Positions 28,163 to 40,209 of a stretch of 64,000 bases of DNA are shown here, piece after piece. The stretch comes from Amycolatopsis camponoti (lineage in GTDB: Bacteria; Actinomycetota; Actinomycetes; Mycobacteriales; Pseudonocardiaceae): contig NZ_CABVGP010000001.1 in the NCBI RefSeq assembly GCF_902497555.1, positions 2,088,501 through 2,152,500 of the forward strand, in the 5' to 3' direction. Numbering within the stretch: the first letter of the stretch is position 1; every line of letters begins with the position of its first letter. The notes beneath the pieces are model-generated. The model worked only from the letters and a program-made list of their open reading frames with translations. It searched no databases and had not been told where the DNA came from. Position numbers and translations under genes: made by a program.

Positions 28163-30270
28163 CGCGCCGGGACCGAGGCGACGCCCGGGGCGAGGAACGG
28201 CTTGCCGTTCACGCGCTCGGACACGCCGGAGCGGTCCAGGTACGGCGTGATGCCGCCGTTCCAGAACGGCCAGCCGGCCCCGAGGATCAGGCACAGGTCG
28301 ATGTCCTGCGCCTCGGCGACCACGCCCTCGTCGAGCATGATCCGGATTTCCTCGGCGATGGCCGAGAGCGCCCGGTCGCGCACCTGCTCCGAAGTGGACG
28401 GAGAGTCTCCCTGCGTCCATAGCTCGACGACTTCGGGGTCGGGCGACTGGTTGCCCTTGTCATCCCAGACCCAGACGCCCTTCTTGCCCGCCTTGACGAA
28501 CTTGGCGAGGTTGTCGGACACGGTGAAGCGGTCGGGGAACGCCTCGTGCAGCGTCTCGCCGACGTGCAGCGCGATGGCCGGGCCGACGAGCTGCATCAGC
28601 GTCAGCGGCGACATCGGCAGGCCGAGCGGCTCGAGCGCGCCGTCGGCGACCTCGAACGGCGTGCCCTCGTCGACCGCCACCAGCACCTCGCCGAGGAAGC
28701 GCAGCAGGAGCCGGTTGACGACGAACGCCGAAGCGTCCTTCACCAGCACGCTGGACTTCTTGAGCTGCTTGCCCACCGAGAACGCCGTCGCGAGCGAGGT
28801 GTCGTCGGTCCGTTCGCCGCGGACGATCTCCAGCAGCGGCAGCACGGCCACCGGGTTGAAGAAGTGGAAGCCGACGACCCGCTCGGGGTGCTGCAGCTTC
28901 GACGCCATCGCGGTGATCGACAGCGAGGAGGTGTTCGTCGCGAGGATCGCCTCGGGCTTGACGTGCTGCTCCAGCTCGGCGAACACCTGCTGCTTGACGC
29001 CCAGCTCCTCGAAGACGGCTTCGATGACGAAGTCGGCGTCGGAGAACGCGGCCTTGTCGAGCGAGCCGGAGACCAGCGCCTTGAGCCGGTTGGCGCCGTC
29101 GGGGGAGACGCGCTTCTTGGCCAGGAGCTTGTCGATCTCGGCGTGGACGTACCCGACGCCCTTGTCGACGCGCTCCTGGTCGACGTCGGTCAGCACGACC
29201 GGCACCTTCAACCGCCGCACGAACAGCAGTGCGAGCTGGCTGGCCATCAGGCCGGCGCCGACGATGCCGACCTTGTTCACCTTGCGCGCCAGGTTCTTGT
29301 CCGGCGCGCCGGCCGGGCGCTTGGCGCGCTTGTTGACCAGGTTGAACGAGTACAGCCCGGCGCGCAGGACGTCGGACATGAGCAGCTCCGCCAGGCCGTC
29401 GGTCTCGGCCGCGTACCCGCGGTCCAGATCGTTCTCGCGGGCCAGCTCCAGCAGCTCGACGGCCTTGGTGGCACCCGGCGAGGCGCCGTGCGTGCGTCCA
29501 TCCACAAGGGACTTGGCGCGCGCGATCGCGGCGTCCCACTCGGAGCCGCGGTTGATCTCGCGACGCTCCGGGGTGATCTCGCCGTTCACCACGCGAGCCA
29601 GCCACAGCAGCGACTGCTCGAGGTAGTCGGCGGACCCGAAGACCGCGTCGACGATGCCGAGCTCCGCCGTCTGCTTGACGTTGAGCATCTTGTTCTGCGC
29701 CAGGGCGTTCTCGATGATCACCGTGACGGCGGCGTCCGGCCCGATGAGGTTCGGCAGCAGCTGCGTGCCGCCCCAGCCCGGGAACAGGCCGAGGAAGACC
29801 TCGGGGAACGCGATGGCGGCGGTGTTCTCCGAGAGCGTCCGGTAGTGGCAGGACAGCGCCAGCTCCAGGCCGCCGCCCATGACCGCGCCGTTGATGAACC
29901 CGAAGGTCGGGATCTTCGTCTCGGTGAGGCGGCGGAACACGTCGTGGCCGGTCTGGGCGATCTCGCGCGCCAGCTTCGGGTCGCTCACGGACTCGACACC
30001 GGACAGGTCCGCGCCGACGGCGAAGATGAACGGCTTGCCGGTGACGGCGATCGCGGCCGGCTCGGCCTCGAACGCCTTGTCCAGCGCGGCGTTCAGCGAC
30101 ACGAGCCCCTGCGGGCCGAAGGTGTTCGGCCGGGTGTGGTCGTGGCCGTTGTCCAGTGTGATCAGCGCGACGGGCTTCTCGAGCCGGGGCACCTTCACGA
30201 GCCGCGTGACAGCGTGGGTGACGACCTCGTCCGGGAACGCGGCCTTCGCTTCTTCTGCGGTGAAAGTCAT
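28159..30270 (-). CDS. fadB: fatty-acid oxidation complex alpha subunit (enoyl-CoA hydratase / 3-hydroxyacyl-CoA dehydrogenase)
   Basis: 703 residues from ATG 30270. The crotonase domain (1-190) has KPFIFAVGADLSGVESV and NGAVMGGGLELALSCHYRT, whose backbone forms the oxyanion hole, with the acidic residue in FPEVFLGLFPGWGGTQLLP. The dehydrogenase domain (about 320-500) begins VGIVGAGLMASQLA and includes VGFHFFNPVAVLPLLEI with the catalytic histidine. Two C-terminal domains follow (YRLxLL-type and DEG region). It catalyses hydration and oxidation in beta-oxidation and is coupled to fadA by a 1-base stop/start overlap (TAATG). Confidence 0.93.
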   Translation of the reverse strand: MTFTAEEAKAAFPDEVVTHAVTRLVKVPRLEKPVALITLDNGHDHTRPNTFGPQGLVSLNAALDKAFEAEPAAIAVTGKPFIFAVGADLSGVESVSDPKLAREIAQTGHDVFRRLTETKIPTFGFINGAVMGGGLELALSCHYRTLSENTAAIAFPEVFLGLFPGWGGTQLLPNLIGPDAAVTVIIENALAQNKMLNVKQTAELGIVDAVFGSADYLEQSLLWLARVVNGEITPERREINRGSEWDAAIARAKSLVDGRTHGASPGATKAVELLELARENDLDRGYAAETDGLAELLMSDVLRAGLYSFNLVNKRAKRPAGAPDKNLARKVNKVGIVGAGLMASQLALLFVRRLKVPVVLTDVDQERVDKGVGYVHAEIDKLLAKKRVSPDGANRLKALVSGSLDKAAFSDADFVIEAVFEELGVKQQVFAELEQHVKPEAILATNTSSLSITAMASKLQHPERVVGFHFFNPVAVLPLLEIVRGERTDDTSLATAFSVGKQLKKSSVLVKDASAFVVNRLLLRFLGEVLVAVDEGTPFEVADGALEPLGLPMSPLTLMQLVGPAIALHVGETLHEAFPDRFTVSDNLAKFVKAGKKGVWVWDDKGNQSPDPEVVELWTQGDSPSTSEQVRDRALSAIAEEIRIMLDEGVVAEAQDIDLCLILGAGWPFWNGGITPYLDRSGVSERVNGKPFLAPGVASVPAR

Positions 30271-31502
30271 TACTTCGCCCCCTCGAAGGCCGGGTTCTCC
30301 CAGATCACGGTGCCACCCATGCCGATGCCGATGCACATCGTGGTCATGCCGTACCGCACGTCGGGCCGCTCGGCGAACTGGCGGGCCAGCTGCGTCATCA
30401 GGCGGACACCGGACGAGGCCAGCGGGTGGCCGCACGCGATCGCGCCGCCCCACTGGTTGACGCGCGGGTCTTCGTCGTCGATGCCGAAGTGGTCGAGGAA
30501 GGCCAGCACCTGCACGGCGAAGGCCTCGTTGATCTCGAACAGGCCGATGTCGTCGATGGACAGGCCGGTGCGCTTGAAGAGCTTCTCGGTGGCCGGCACC
30601 GGGCCGATGCCCATGACCTCCGGTTCGACGCCGGCGAAGGAGTAGCCGACCAGCCGCATCGCGACGGGCAGGCCCAGCTCGCGGGCGGTCTCCTCGTCGG
30701 CCAGCAGCGACGCGGTCGCACCGTCGTTGAGGCCGGCCGCGTTGCCCGCGGTGATCCGGCCGTGCGGGCGGAACGGCGTCTTCAGCCCGGCGAGCGTTTC
30801 CAGCGTGGTGCCCGGACGCGGCGGCTCGTCCTCGGTGGCCAGGCCCCAGCCCAGCTCCTTGGAACGGGTGGCGACGGGAACCAGCTCGGGGCCGATCTTG
30901 CCGGTCTTGACGGCCTCGGCGTAGCGCTCCTGGCTGCGCGCGGCGTAGGCGTCGGTGCGCTGCTTGGTGATCGCGGGGAACCGGTCGTGCAGGTTCTCGG
31001 CGGTCTGGCCCATGACGAGCGCGGTCGGGTCGACGAGCTTGTCGGCGATGATCCGCGGGTTCGGGTCGACGCCTTCCCCCATCGGGTGGCGGCCCATGTG
31101 CTCGACGCCGCCGGCGATGGCGATGTCGTAGGCGCCGAAGCCGATGCCGGACGCGGCGGTCGTGACGGCGGTCATCGCGCCGGCGCACATGCGGTCGATG
31201 GCGAAGCCGGGAACCGACTTCGGCAGGCCGGCGAGCAGCGCGGCGGTGCGGCCGATGGTCAGGCCCTGGTCGCCGATCTGGGTGGTGGCGGCGATGGCCA
31301 CCTCGTCGACGCGCTCGGGCGGCAGTTCGGGGTGCCGCCGCAGCAGCTCACGGATGGCGTTGACGACGAGGTCGTCGGCGCGGGTCCCGGCGTAGATGCC
31401 CTTGTCGCCGGCCTTGCCGAAGGGGGTCCGTACCCCCTCGACGAAGGCGACGGTGCGCACGCCCCGCGCGGTCGGCGCGAGCGGCGTTGCTGGTGCGGCC
31501 AC
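30270..31502 (-). CDS. fadA: acetyl-CoA C-acyltransferase (3-ketoacyl-CoA thiolase)
   Basis: 410 residues from GTG 31502, with GGAG 6 bases upstream. The acyl-enzyme cysteine is in IDRMCAGAMTAVT near 95, the NEAFAVQVLAFL motif near 345, the histidine in GGAIACGHPLASSGVR near 375 and the second cysteine in TTMCIGIGMGG near 403. It cleaves 3-ketoacyl-CoA to acetyl-CoA and a shortened acyl-CoA, the last step of beta-oxidation, as the partner of the fadB product. Upstream lie two GC hairpins and a 16-bp palindrome that could be an operator. Confidence 0.94.
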   Translation of the reverse strand: MAAPATPLAPTARGVRTVAFVEGVRTPFGKAGDKGIYAGTRADDLVVNAIRELLRRHPELPPERVDEVAIAATTQIGDQGLTIGRTAALLAGLPKSVPGFAIDRMCAGAMTAVTTAASGIGFGAYDIAIAGGVEHMGRHPMGEGVDPNPRIIADKLVDPTALVMGQTAENLHDRFPAITKQRTDAYAARSQERYAEAVKTGKIGPELVPVATRSKELGWGLATEDEPPRPGTTLETLAGLKTPFRPHGRITAGNAAGLNDGATASLLADEETARELGLPVAMRLVGYSFAGVEPEVMGIGPVPATEKLFKRTGLSIDDIGLFEINEAFAVQVLAFLDHFGIDDEDPRVNQWGGAIACGHPLASSGVRLMTQLARQFAERPDVRYGMTTMCIGIGMGGTVIWENPAFEGAK

Positions 31503-31536
31503 GAATGCTCCATGGAGGTAGACGGCTTGCTCGTTC

Positions 31537-31581
31537 GGGGGTTCCGGGTGGCGGAGCCCCCGGCCCGGGGCGGAGCCCCGG
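31537..31581. repeat. paired GGGGCGGAGCCCC-type hairpins in the fadA leader
   Basis: Two adjacent hairpins: 31537-31561 (GGGGGTTCCG...CGGAGCCCCC, one G-T pair, 5-base loop) and 31565-31581 (CCGGGG C GGA G CCCCGG, perfect 7-bp arms). Both share the core CGGAGCCCC. They lie 35-79 bp upstream of the fadA start, so on the fadA mRNA they would form a structured leader. Similar GC-rich hairpins are commonly dispersed in high-GC actinomycete genomes, so this may be a repeat family rather than a specific regulator. Confidence 0.6.
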
Positions 31582-31606
31582 TTGTCACAGCCGCACGATA
31601 GCCCTT

Positions 31607-31622
31607 GTTACCCGTCGGTAAC
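31607..31622. promoter_or_regulatory. palindromic candidate operator upstream of fadAB
   Basis: GTTACC-CGTC-GGTAAC is a perfect 6+6 inverted repeat with a 4-base spacer, about 105 bp upstream of the fadA GTG and 25 bp past the end of the gene on its other side. This size and symmetry are typical of TetR-family sites, which often control beta-oxidation genes. No TetR gene is adjacent, so the regulator would be encoded elsewhere. Confidence 0.5.
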
Positions 31623-31647
31623 CAGTGCTGTGGCCCGGTCGAGTGGG

Positions 31648-32268
31648 CTACGGCACACTCTTGGGCGTCAACGTCTGCCCCTTCACGAGCCAGGCGACGC
31701 CGAACGCCCACACCGCGGCGCTCTCCAGCCACAACGCGGGGTGCCATTCCGGGACGAGACGCAGCCAGCTCGTCAGCGCGATGAGCACCAGCGCGGCGAG
31801 GATCACCACGCCGCACACGCGGTAGACGACACCGGTCCCCGCCGGCTGCTCGCCGTCGTGCGGGAACAGGCGCAGGCAGAAGTACGCCAGCATCAGGAAG
31901 AACACCGCCGCGAACACCAGGTGCAGCACGCCGGACGTGCGGTCCCACGACGAGACGTCGCGGTCCGGGGTCGTCGGGAAGAGCGCCAGCCCGATCGCGC
32001 CGAGGCCCGCCACCGTGCTCGCGACGTTGTCGATGAAGTCGTGGCCGTAGTACGCGAGCAGGAACACTCCCACGGCGCACATCGCGCCGACGAAGACGTT
32101 CCCGAGGTCGCTGTAGTAGTAGCCGCTGAGCGACCCGATGAGATCGCCGCCCTGGACGACCTGCTTGCCCACGATCAGGACGATCGGCAGCGCCAGGCCG
32201 ATGAGCCCGATCGCGCGTCGCAGGTAGAGGTAGGAGTGGACGAGGGGGGTCTGGGTCGTGGTGGTCAT
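31648..32268 (-). CDS. DUF998-like six-helix membrane protein
   Basis: 206 residues from ATG 32268. Six hydrophobic segments are visible: LRRAIGLIGLALPIVLIVG, LGNVFVGAMCAVGVFLLAYY, VASTVAGLGAIGLALFP, GVLHLVFAAVFFLMLAYFC, VYRVCGVVILAALVLIAL and LWLESAAVWAFGVAWLV. SGYYYSDLGNVFVG between helices 1 and 2 and the HDFIDN loop are the conserved-looking polar spots. The layout resembles DUF998-type proteins of unknown function. It stands alone between fadA and a beta-propeller-like gene. Confidence 0.68.
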   Translation of the reverse strand: MTTTTQTPLVHSYLYLRRAIGLIGLALPIVLIVGKQVVQGGDLIGSLSGYYYSDLGNVFVGAMCAVGVFLLAYYGHDFIDNVASTVAGLGAIGLALFPTTPDRDVSSWDRTSGVLHLVFAAVFFLMLAYFCLRLFPHDGEQPAGTGVVYRVCGVVILAALVLIALTSWLRLVPEWHPALWLESAAVWAFGVAWLVKGQTLTPKSVP

Positions 32269-32327
32269 GGCCGCCTCCGGGGTCTCACCGAGGTCATCGG
32301 CGGTTTCCCGCCCCGGAACGAGCGTCG

Positions 32328-33581
32328 TTATCCGACGGCGGCCCAGATCCTCAGCTGATCGTTACGGAGTTCGGCGAACGCGCCGGTCGCGGGGGCGTGC
32401 GCGGTCGGGCGGAAGCCTTCGGCGAACCCGATCCGCGCGCCGGCGGCCGGGTCCCAGACCTCGAACCCGGCTTCGGCAGTGACGTACAGCAGGCCGCGGT
32501 GGCCCCACATCGGTCCCTTCGGACCCGCGAACATCCCGGTCCGGCGGCCGGTTCCCGCGTCGTACAGCTCGACGCCGTCGAGCATCTCGTCCGAGGAGAC
32601 CCCCATGCGCTGGACGGCGACCGTGGTGTCGTCGAGCCACGCGATCGGCTGATCCCAGTCGTCGCGGCCGGGGGTGATGGTCCGCCCCCGCTCGGCCGCG
32701 TGGATGTCGCCGCCCAGCCACGCTTCGACGTCGACGACCGTCGGCATGCCGACCGGGTGCCAAGCCCAGCCGTCCACGACCAGTGACCGTTCGGACGGGC
32801 TCACGTGGAGCGCGCCCTGGAAGTAGTCGAGGTAGTGCTCGGGAGCCTTTTCGCCGCGGTCCGGCGCCGCGGTTTCGCGGTCGGTAAGCAGCTCTCCGCC
32901 GGGCAGCGCGAACACGTCGAGCCGGTTCCAGTCCGTCCCCGCGACGACCCTGGTCGCGTCGCCTTCGCCGAGGAAGGCCAGGGGGAACCGGGTGAGCTCG
33001 TTGTCGTTCCAGTCCCGGTCGACGTCGAGCACGGTGAGCCACTCGCGCAGGTCGACGACGGTGGCGAACTGGCCGTAGTCCGAGACGACCGCCGCGTACC
33101 GGCCGTCCCGCGAGGTGTGCAGGCCGCGGCGGGGGCGGTCCGGGATGTCCCGGATGTCTTCGTAGGTTTCCGCGGGCAGCTCGACCGGCCCGAGGAGCCA
33201 CTGGTCGTCTTCGTCGATCCGGACGAAGCCCTCTTCGGTGAGGGCGAGCCAGCCGCCGGGCATCGGCGCCAGGCAGCCGTCGTTCACCGGCCGCACCGGG
33301 CAGGGGCGCGTCGACCAGCGTCCCCCGAGTTCCCCGTCCCGCAGCAGCATTTCGGGCTCGCCCTGCCAGCCCGCGGGGAAGCTCTCCTGGTCGGCCCGAT
33401 CCGCGCAGCTCTCGCAGACTTCGACCAGCTCGGCCGGCGTGCAGAGCCCGCAGATCAGGTCGTAGCGCGTGCCCACGCCGGTCAGGTGACGCGCGGACGG
33501 GGGAGGTTCTTCGACAGCCAGGTGCGGGCAAAGGCGCAAGGTGCCGATGCGGCCCGGATGGCCGCAAGGCAGGGTGTTCAC
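32328..33581 (-). CDS. cysteine-rich N-terminus plus WD40/beta-propeller-like protein
   Basis: 417 residues from GTG 33581 (NTLPCGHPGRIG). The first 75 residues carry paired cysteines and histidines (PCGHPG, LCPHL, ICGLC, VCESCAD), suggesting one or two zinc sites. The rest is made of short beta repeats with W-D and G-x-x-L patterns (LLGPVELPAETYEDI, AVVSDYGQFATVVDL, GLLYVTAEAGFEVWDP) like a propeller. It is probably a cytoplasmic protein-interaction scaffold. No specific family is recognised. The gene is 40 bp downstream of the allophanate hydrolase and might be read through from it. Confidence 0.66.
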   Translation of the reverse strand: MNTLPCGHPGRIGTLRLCPHLAVEEPPPSARHLTGVGTRYDLICGLCTPAELVEVCESCADRADQESFPAGWQGEPEMLLRDGELGGRWSTRPCPVRPVNDGCLAPMPGGWLALTEEGFVRIDEDDQWLLGPVELPAETYEDIRDIPDRPRRGLHTSRDGRYAAVVSDYGQFATVVDLREWLTVLDVDRDWNDNELTRFPLAFLGEGDATRVVAGTDWNRLDVFALPGGELLTDRETAAPDRGEKAPEHYLDYFQGALHVSPSERSLVVDGWAWHPVGMPTVVDVEAWLGGDIHAAERGRTITPGRDDWDQPIAWLDDTTVAVQRMGVSSDEMLDGVELYDAGTGRRTGMFAGPKGPMWGHRGLLYVTAEAGFEVWDPAAGARIGFAEGFRPTAHAPATGAFAELRNDQLRIWAAVG

Positions 33582-33621
33582 GGTTTCAGTGTGCGGGCCG
33601 CGCCACCGGTCCGCACCCGAA

Positions 33622-35207
33622 TTATCCCAGGTACGCCAGCCACCCACCCTTCTCCGAGATGTCCTCCGCCTCCTCGGTCGCCGCCGGTTCGCAGAGGAAA
33701 CCGGACACGCGCGAGCCGTCGGCCAGCTCCACCTTGCCGATCGCCAGCGGTGCCGGGATCCGCGAGACGAACTCGCCGAACCCCTTCACCGGCAGGTCCC
33801 ACACCTCCGCCGCGATCGCGACGCCGCCGGACGCGACGCGCACCAGCCCGGGCTTGGGCGGCAGCGTGTCCAGCGCGAACAGCCGGTACGACGCCGAAGT
33901 CGACACCTCGGAAACGAACCGCCCGCCGCGGGACGTCAGCTCGTGGTTCAGCGGCTGTCCGCGCAGGTGCGCGCCGACCACCGCGATCGGCACCCGCTCG
34001 CCGCGCAGCCCGGCGAGCGCGGCCAGCTTCAGGTCGTCGTGCGGGGCGCCGGCCAGCATCACGCCGAACGGGCGCCCGGCCACCGTGCCCGCCGGGACCG
34101 CCAGCGCCGAGAGCCCGAACAGGTTGGTGGAGTTGGTGAACCGGCCCAGCCGCGCGTTGACCGCGACCGGATCGGCGGCCACCGCAGCGATCGTGGGGTG
34201 CTCGGTCGTCGTCGGTGTCAGGATCGCGTCGACGCCGGCCAGCACGGCCAGGGCTTCGGTGCGCAGCCCGGCGAGCGTCCGCTGGTCGGCGAACAACCGG
34301 TGCGCCGGGATGTCGCGGGCGCCGGTGATGATGCCGTGCACCACCGGGTCGACGGCGTCCGGGTGCGCCTCCAGGAACTCGCCGACGGCGGTGTACCGCT
34401 CGGCGACGAACGCGCCGCCGTACAACAGGTTCGCCGCTTCCAGGAAAGCCGATATGTCCACAGTGGTCACTTCGGCGCCCGCCGCGGCGTACTCCGCGAC
34501 GGTGGCTTCGAACGCCTCCGCCCAGCCCGCTTCCAGCGGTCCCAGCCGGTCCGGGATGCCCAGCCGGAACCGTCCCGTGTGGACCTGCGCGGGTTCGGCC
34601 AGGCAGGTCAGGGCGAACGCCGCCTCCTCGACCGTCCGTGCGAACAGCGACACGCAGTCGATGCTCGCGCAGGCGGGCACGATGCCCTCGGTCGGCAGCA
34701 GCCCGGGCGTCGGCTTGAGCCCGACGATCCCGTTGAACGCCGCCGGCACCCGCCCCGACCCCGCGGTGTCGGTACCGAGCGCCAGATCCACGATCCCGAG
34801 CGCGACGGCCACGGCCGAGCCGGAACTCGACCCGCCCGAGACGTACGCCGGGTCGACGGCGTTGCGCACCGCGCCGTACGGGCTGCGCGTCCCGACCAGA
34901 CCGGTCGCGAACTGGTCGAGGTTGGTCGTGCCGAGCACCAGCGCCCCGGCGGCCCGCAGCCGCGCGACGATCGGGGCGTCGGCCGCCGGCCGGTACGCGT
35001 AGGCCGGGCAGCCCGCGGTCGTCGGCAGCCCCGCGACGTCGATGTTGCCCTTGACCGCGACGAGCTTGCCGTACAGCGGCAGCCCGCGTTCCTCCAGCGC
35101 GGCGGCCTCGGCCAGCACCTCGGCTTCCGGCCGCAGGTCGATCCAGATCTCCGGCCGGTCGACCTGCTCGATGCGCCGGTACGCCGCGCGAACTCGTTCC
35201 ACGAGAC

Positions 35208-35211
<4 letters not shown>
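33622..35211 (-). CDS. atzF: allophanate hydrolase (AtzF-type amidase)
   Basis: 529 residues from ATG 35211. The amidase-signature triad is visible: lysine in GKLVAVKGNIDVAGL near 53, and the serines in VSGGSSSGSAVAVALG near 128 and LGTDTAGSGRVPAAF near 150. The C-terminal 120 residues (LFALDTLPPKPGL, WDLPVKGFGEFVSRI) match the extra domain of allophanate hydrolases. It splits allophanate into two ammonia and two CO2 and completes the ATP-dependent urea (or guanidine) route started by the carboxylase, to which it is coupled by ATGA. Confidence 0.92.
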
Positions 35212-38731
<3,520 letters not shown>

Positions 38732-38735
<4 letters not shown>

Positions 38736-39367
38736 TCGCCGCCTCCGGGGGACGTCACGACCAGGCGCACCGGCGTCGGGTCGAACCCGTTGCAGGGGTT
38801 GTTGATCTGCGGGCAGTTCGACACGAGCACGAGGACGTCGGTCTCCGCGCGCAGCCGGACTTCGAGGCCGGGCGCGGAGATCCCGTCGACGATGCCGAGG
38901 GTGCCGTCCTCTTCGACCGGCACGTTCATGTACCAGTTGACGTTGCTGACCAGGTCACGCTTGCCCAGCCCCCACTTCGCGCCCTCGCTGAGGAAGTTCT
39001 CGACGCAGGCGTGCTGGAAACGGGTGTGCTGGCCGTAGCGGAGGCTGTTGGACTCCTTGCTGCACGCGCCGCCGAGCGTGTCGTGCCGACCGCAGGTGTC
39101 GGCGACGACGGTCAGCAGCGGGGCGCTCTCCTGGGTGCGCAGGACGCTGCCGGTGGTCAGGAAGATGTTGCGCTGGGCCGCGATCGTCGCTGCTGCACTG
39201 TAGCGTTGGGCCGTGTCGTTCGCGTCGTAGCAGAGGAAGTCGACGGCCTGGTTGCCGCCGAGGTCGATGATCGCCAGCTCCTGCCCGCGCCGGAGCACCG
39301 TCGAGAACGGGGCGCGCGCGGCGACGTCGAACGTCAGCGTCAGCTGGGACTGGTACGCCGTGCTCAT
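38732..39367 (-). CDS. urea-carboxylase-associated protein UAAP2 (carboxyguanidine deiminase subunit homologue)
   Basis: 211 residues from ATG 39367, DUF1989 family. Landmarks: VDFLCYDANDTAQRYSA, the metal-site block TVVADTCGRHDTLGG near 90, HTRFQHACVENFL near 120 and LVSNCPQINNPCNGFDPTP near 190, which together match UAAP2. The related CgdA/CgdB pair deiminates carboxyguanidine to allophanate in the guanidine carboxylation pathway. Overlaps of 4 bp on both sides (ATGA, GTGA) tie its translation to UAAP1 and to the carboxylase. Confidence 0.88.
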
Positions 39368-40197
39368 GCGATCCCCCGGGCGGTCAGGTAGTCGGCGGTG
39401 TTCTCGAAGGCCCGCCGCGTCTCCGGCGAGTGCGTCCACTCCGGACTGTCCGGAGTGGACGGCCGGTCGCGCCAGGCGAGCACTTCGAGGTTCGTCACGG
39501 TGTAGTCCGGCCGCGGGTCGACCGGGTGCGCCACGTTCGCGATGAGCATGACCGACGGGATTTCGATCCGCAGCTCGACGGATTTCCCCGCGCCCGCGGA
39601 CCCGGTGAAGTCCAGGTCGCCTTCCGGCCGGACGCACACCCCCTGGAAGAACGACAGGCTCGGCGGCAGGTCCCGCGGCCCGAGGCCGTTCTTGGCCGCG
39701 GCCAAGGTGAACAGCGGCAGCCCGGCGGGGGAGGGGCCCTGCGGGGCGCCGTCGCCGTAGCGCTCGGTGTTGCCATCCACAGTGGACGTTCCGCACAGTG
39801 CGTCGTGCCGCTCGCTGGAGTCCGCGACGATCGTCGCGAGCACCCGGCCCTGGTCCGACAGCAGTGCGACCTTCGGGCCGAGGTAGGCGTTCCACTGCAC
39901 CTTCACCGTGTCCGCGACGTTCAGCCGCTCCCACGGCGCGTCGGCGTTGAACAACAGCAGGTGCGCGCACGCGTCGCCGTCGACGTCGGTCAGCCGCAGC
40001 CGGGTGCCCCGCGCCAGCACCTTGTGCGTGTACCCGCCACCGGCCACCGTTTCGGCCCAGGTCAGCGCCTCGGGCGCGACCTCGGGGGGCGGTGCCGGCC
40101 ACGTGCTCGCCGGGATCGACGGCATCGTTTCGACCACGGTGCCGGCCTGGGCGCGGGCGTGGTCGCGGGCGCCGTAGGGGGTGGCGGTGGTGCTCAT
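39364..40197 (-). CDS. urea-carboxylase-associated protein UAAP1 (carboxyguanidine deiminase subunit homologue)
   Basis: 277 residues from ATG 40197, about 30 longer than usual at the N-terminus. DUF1989 core: GTRLRLTDVDGDACAHLLLF near 65, LNVADTVKVQWNAYL near 95, the metal-site-like segment TIVADSSERHDALCGTS near 125 and LSFFQGVCV near 180. The usual cysteine of the ADTCG-type motif is serine here (ADSSE), whereas UAAP2 keeps it, so the two subunits probably divide structural and catalytic roles. It lies 12 bp after the permease. Confidence 0.87.
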   Translation of the reverse strand: MSTTATPYGARDHARAQAGTVVETMPSIPASTWPAPPPEVAPEALTWAETVAGGGYTHKVLARGTRLRLTDVDGDACAHLLLFNADAPWERLNVADTVKVQWNAYLGPKVALLSDQGRVLATIVADSSERHDALCGTSTVDGNTERYGDGAPQGPSPAGLPLFTLAAAKNGLGPRDLPPSLSFFQGVCVRPEGDLDFTGSAGAGKSVELRIEIPSVMLIANVAHPVDPRPDYTVTNLEVLAWRDRPSTPDSPEWTHSPETRRAFENTADYLTARGIA

Positions 40198-40209
40198 GGA
40201 CGTCCTCTC

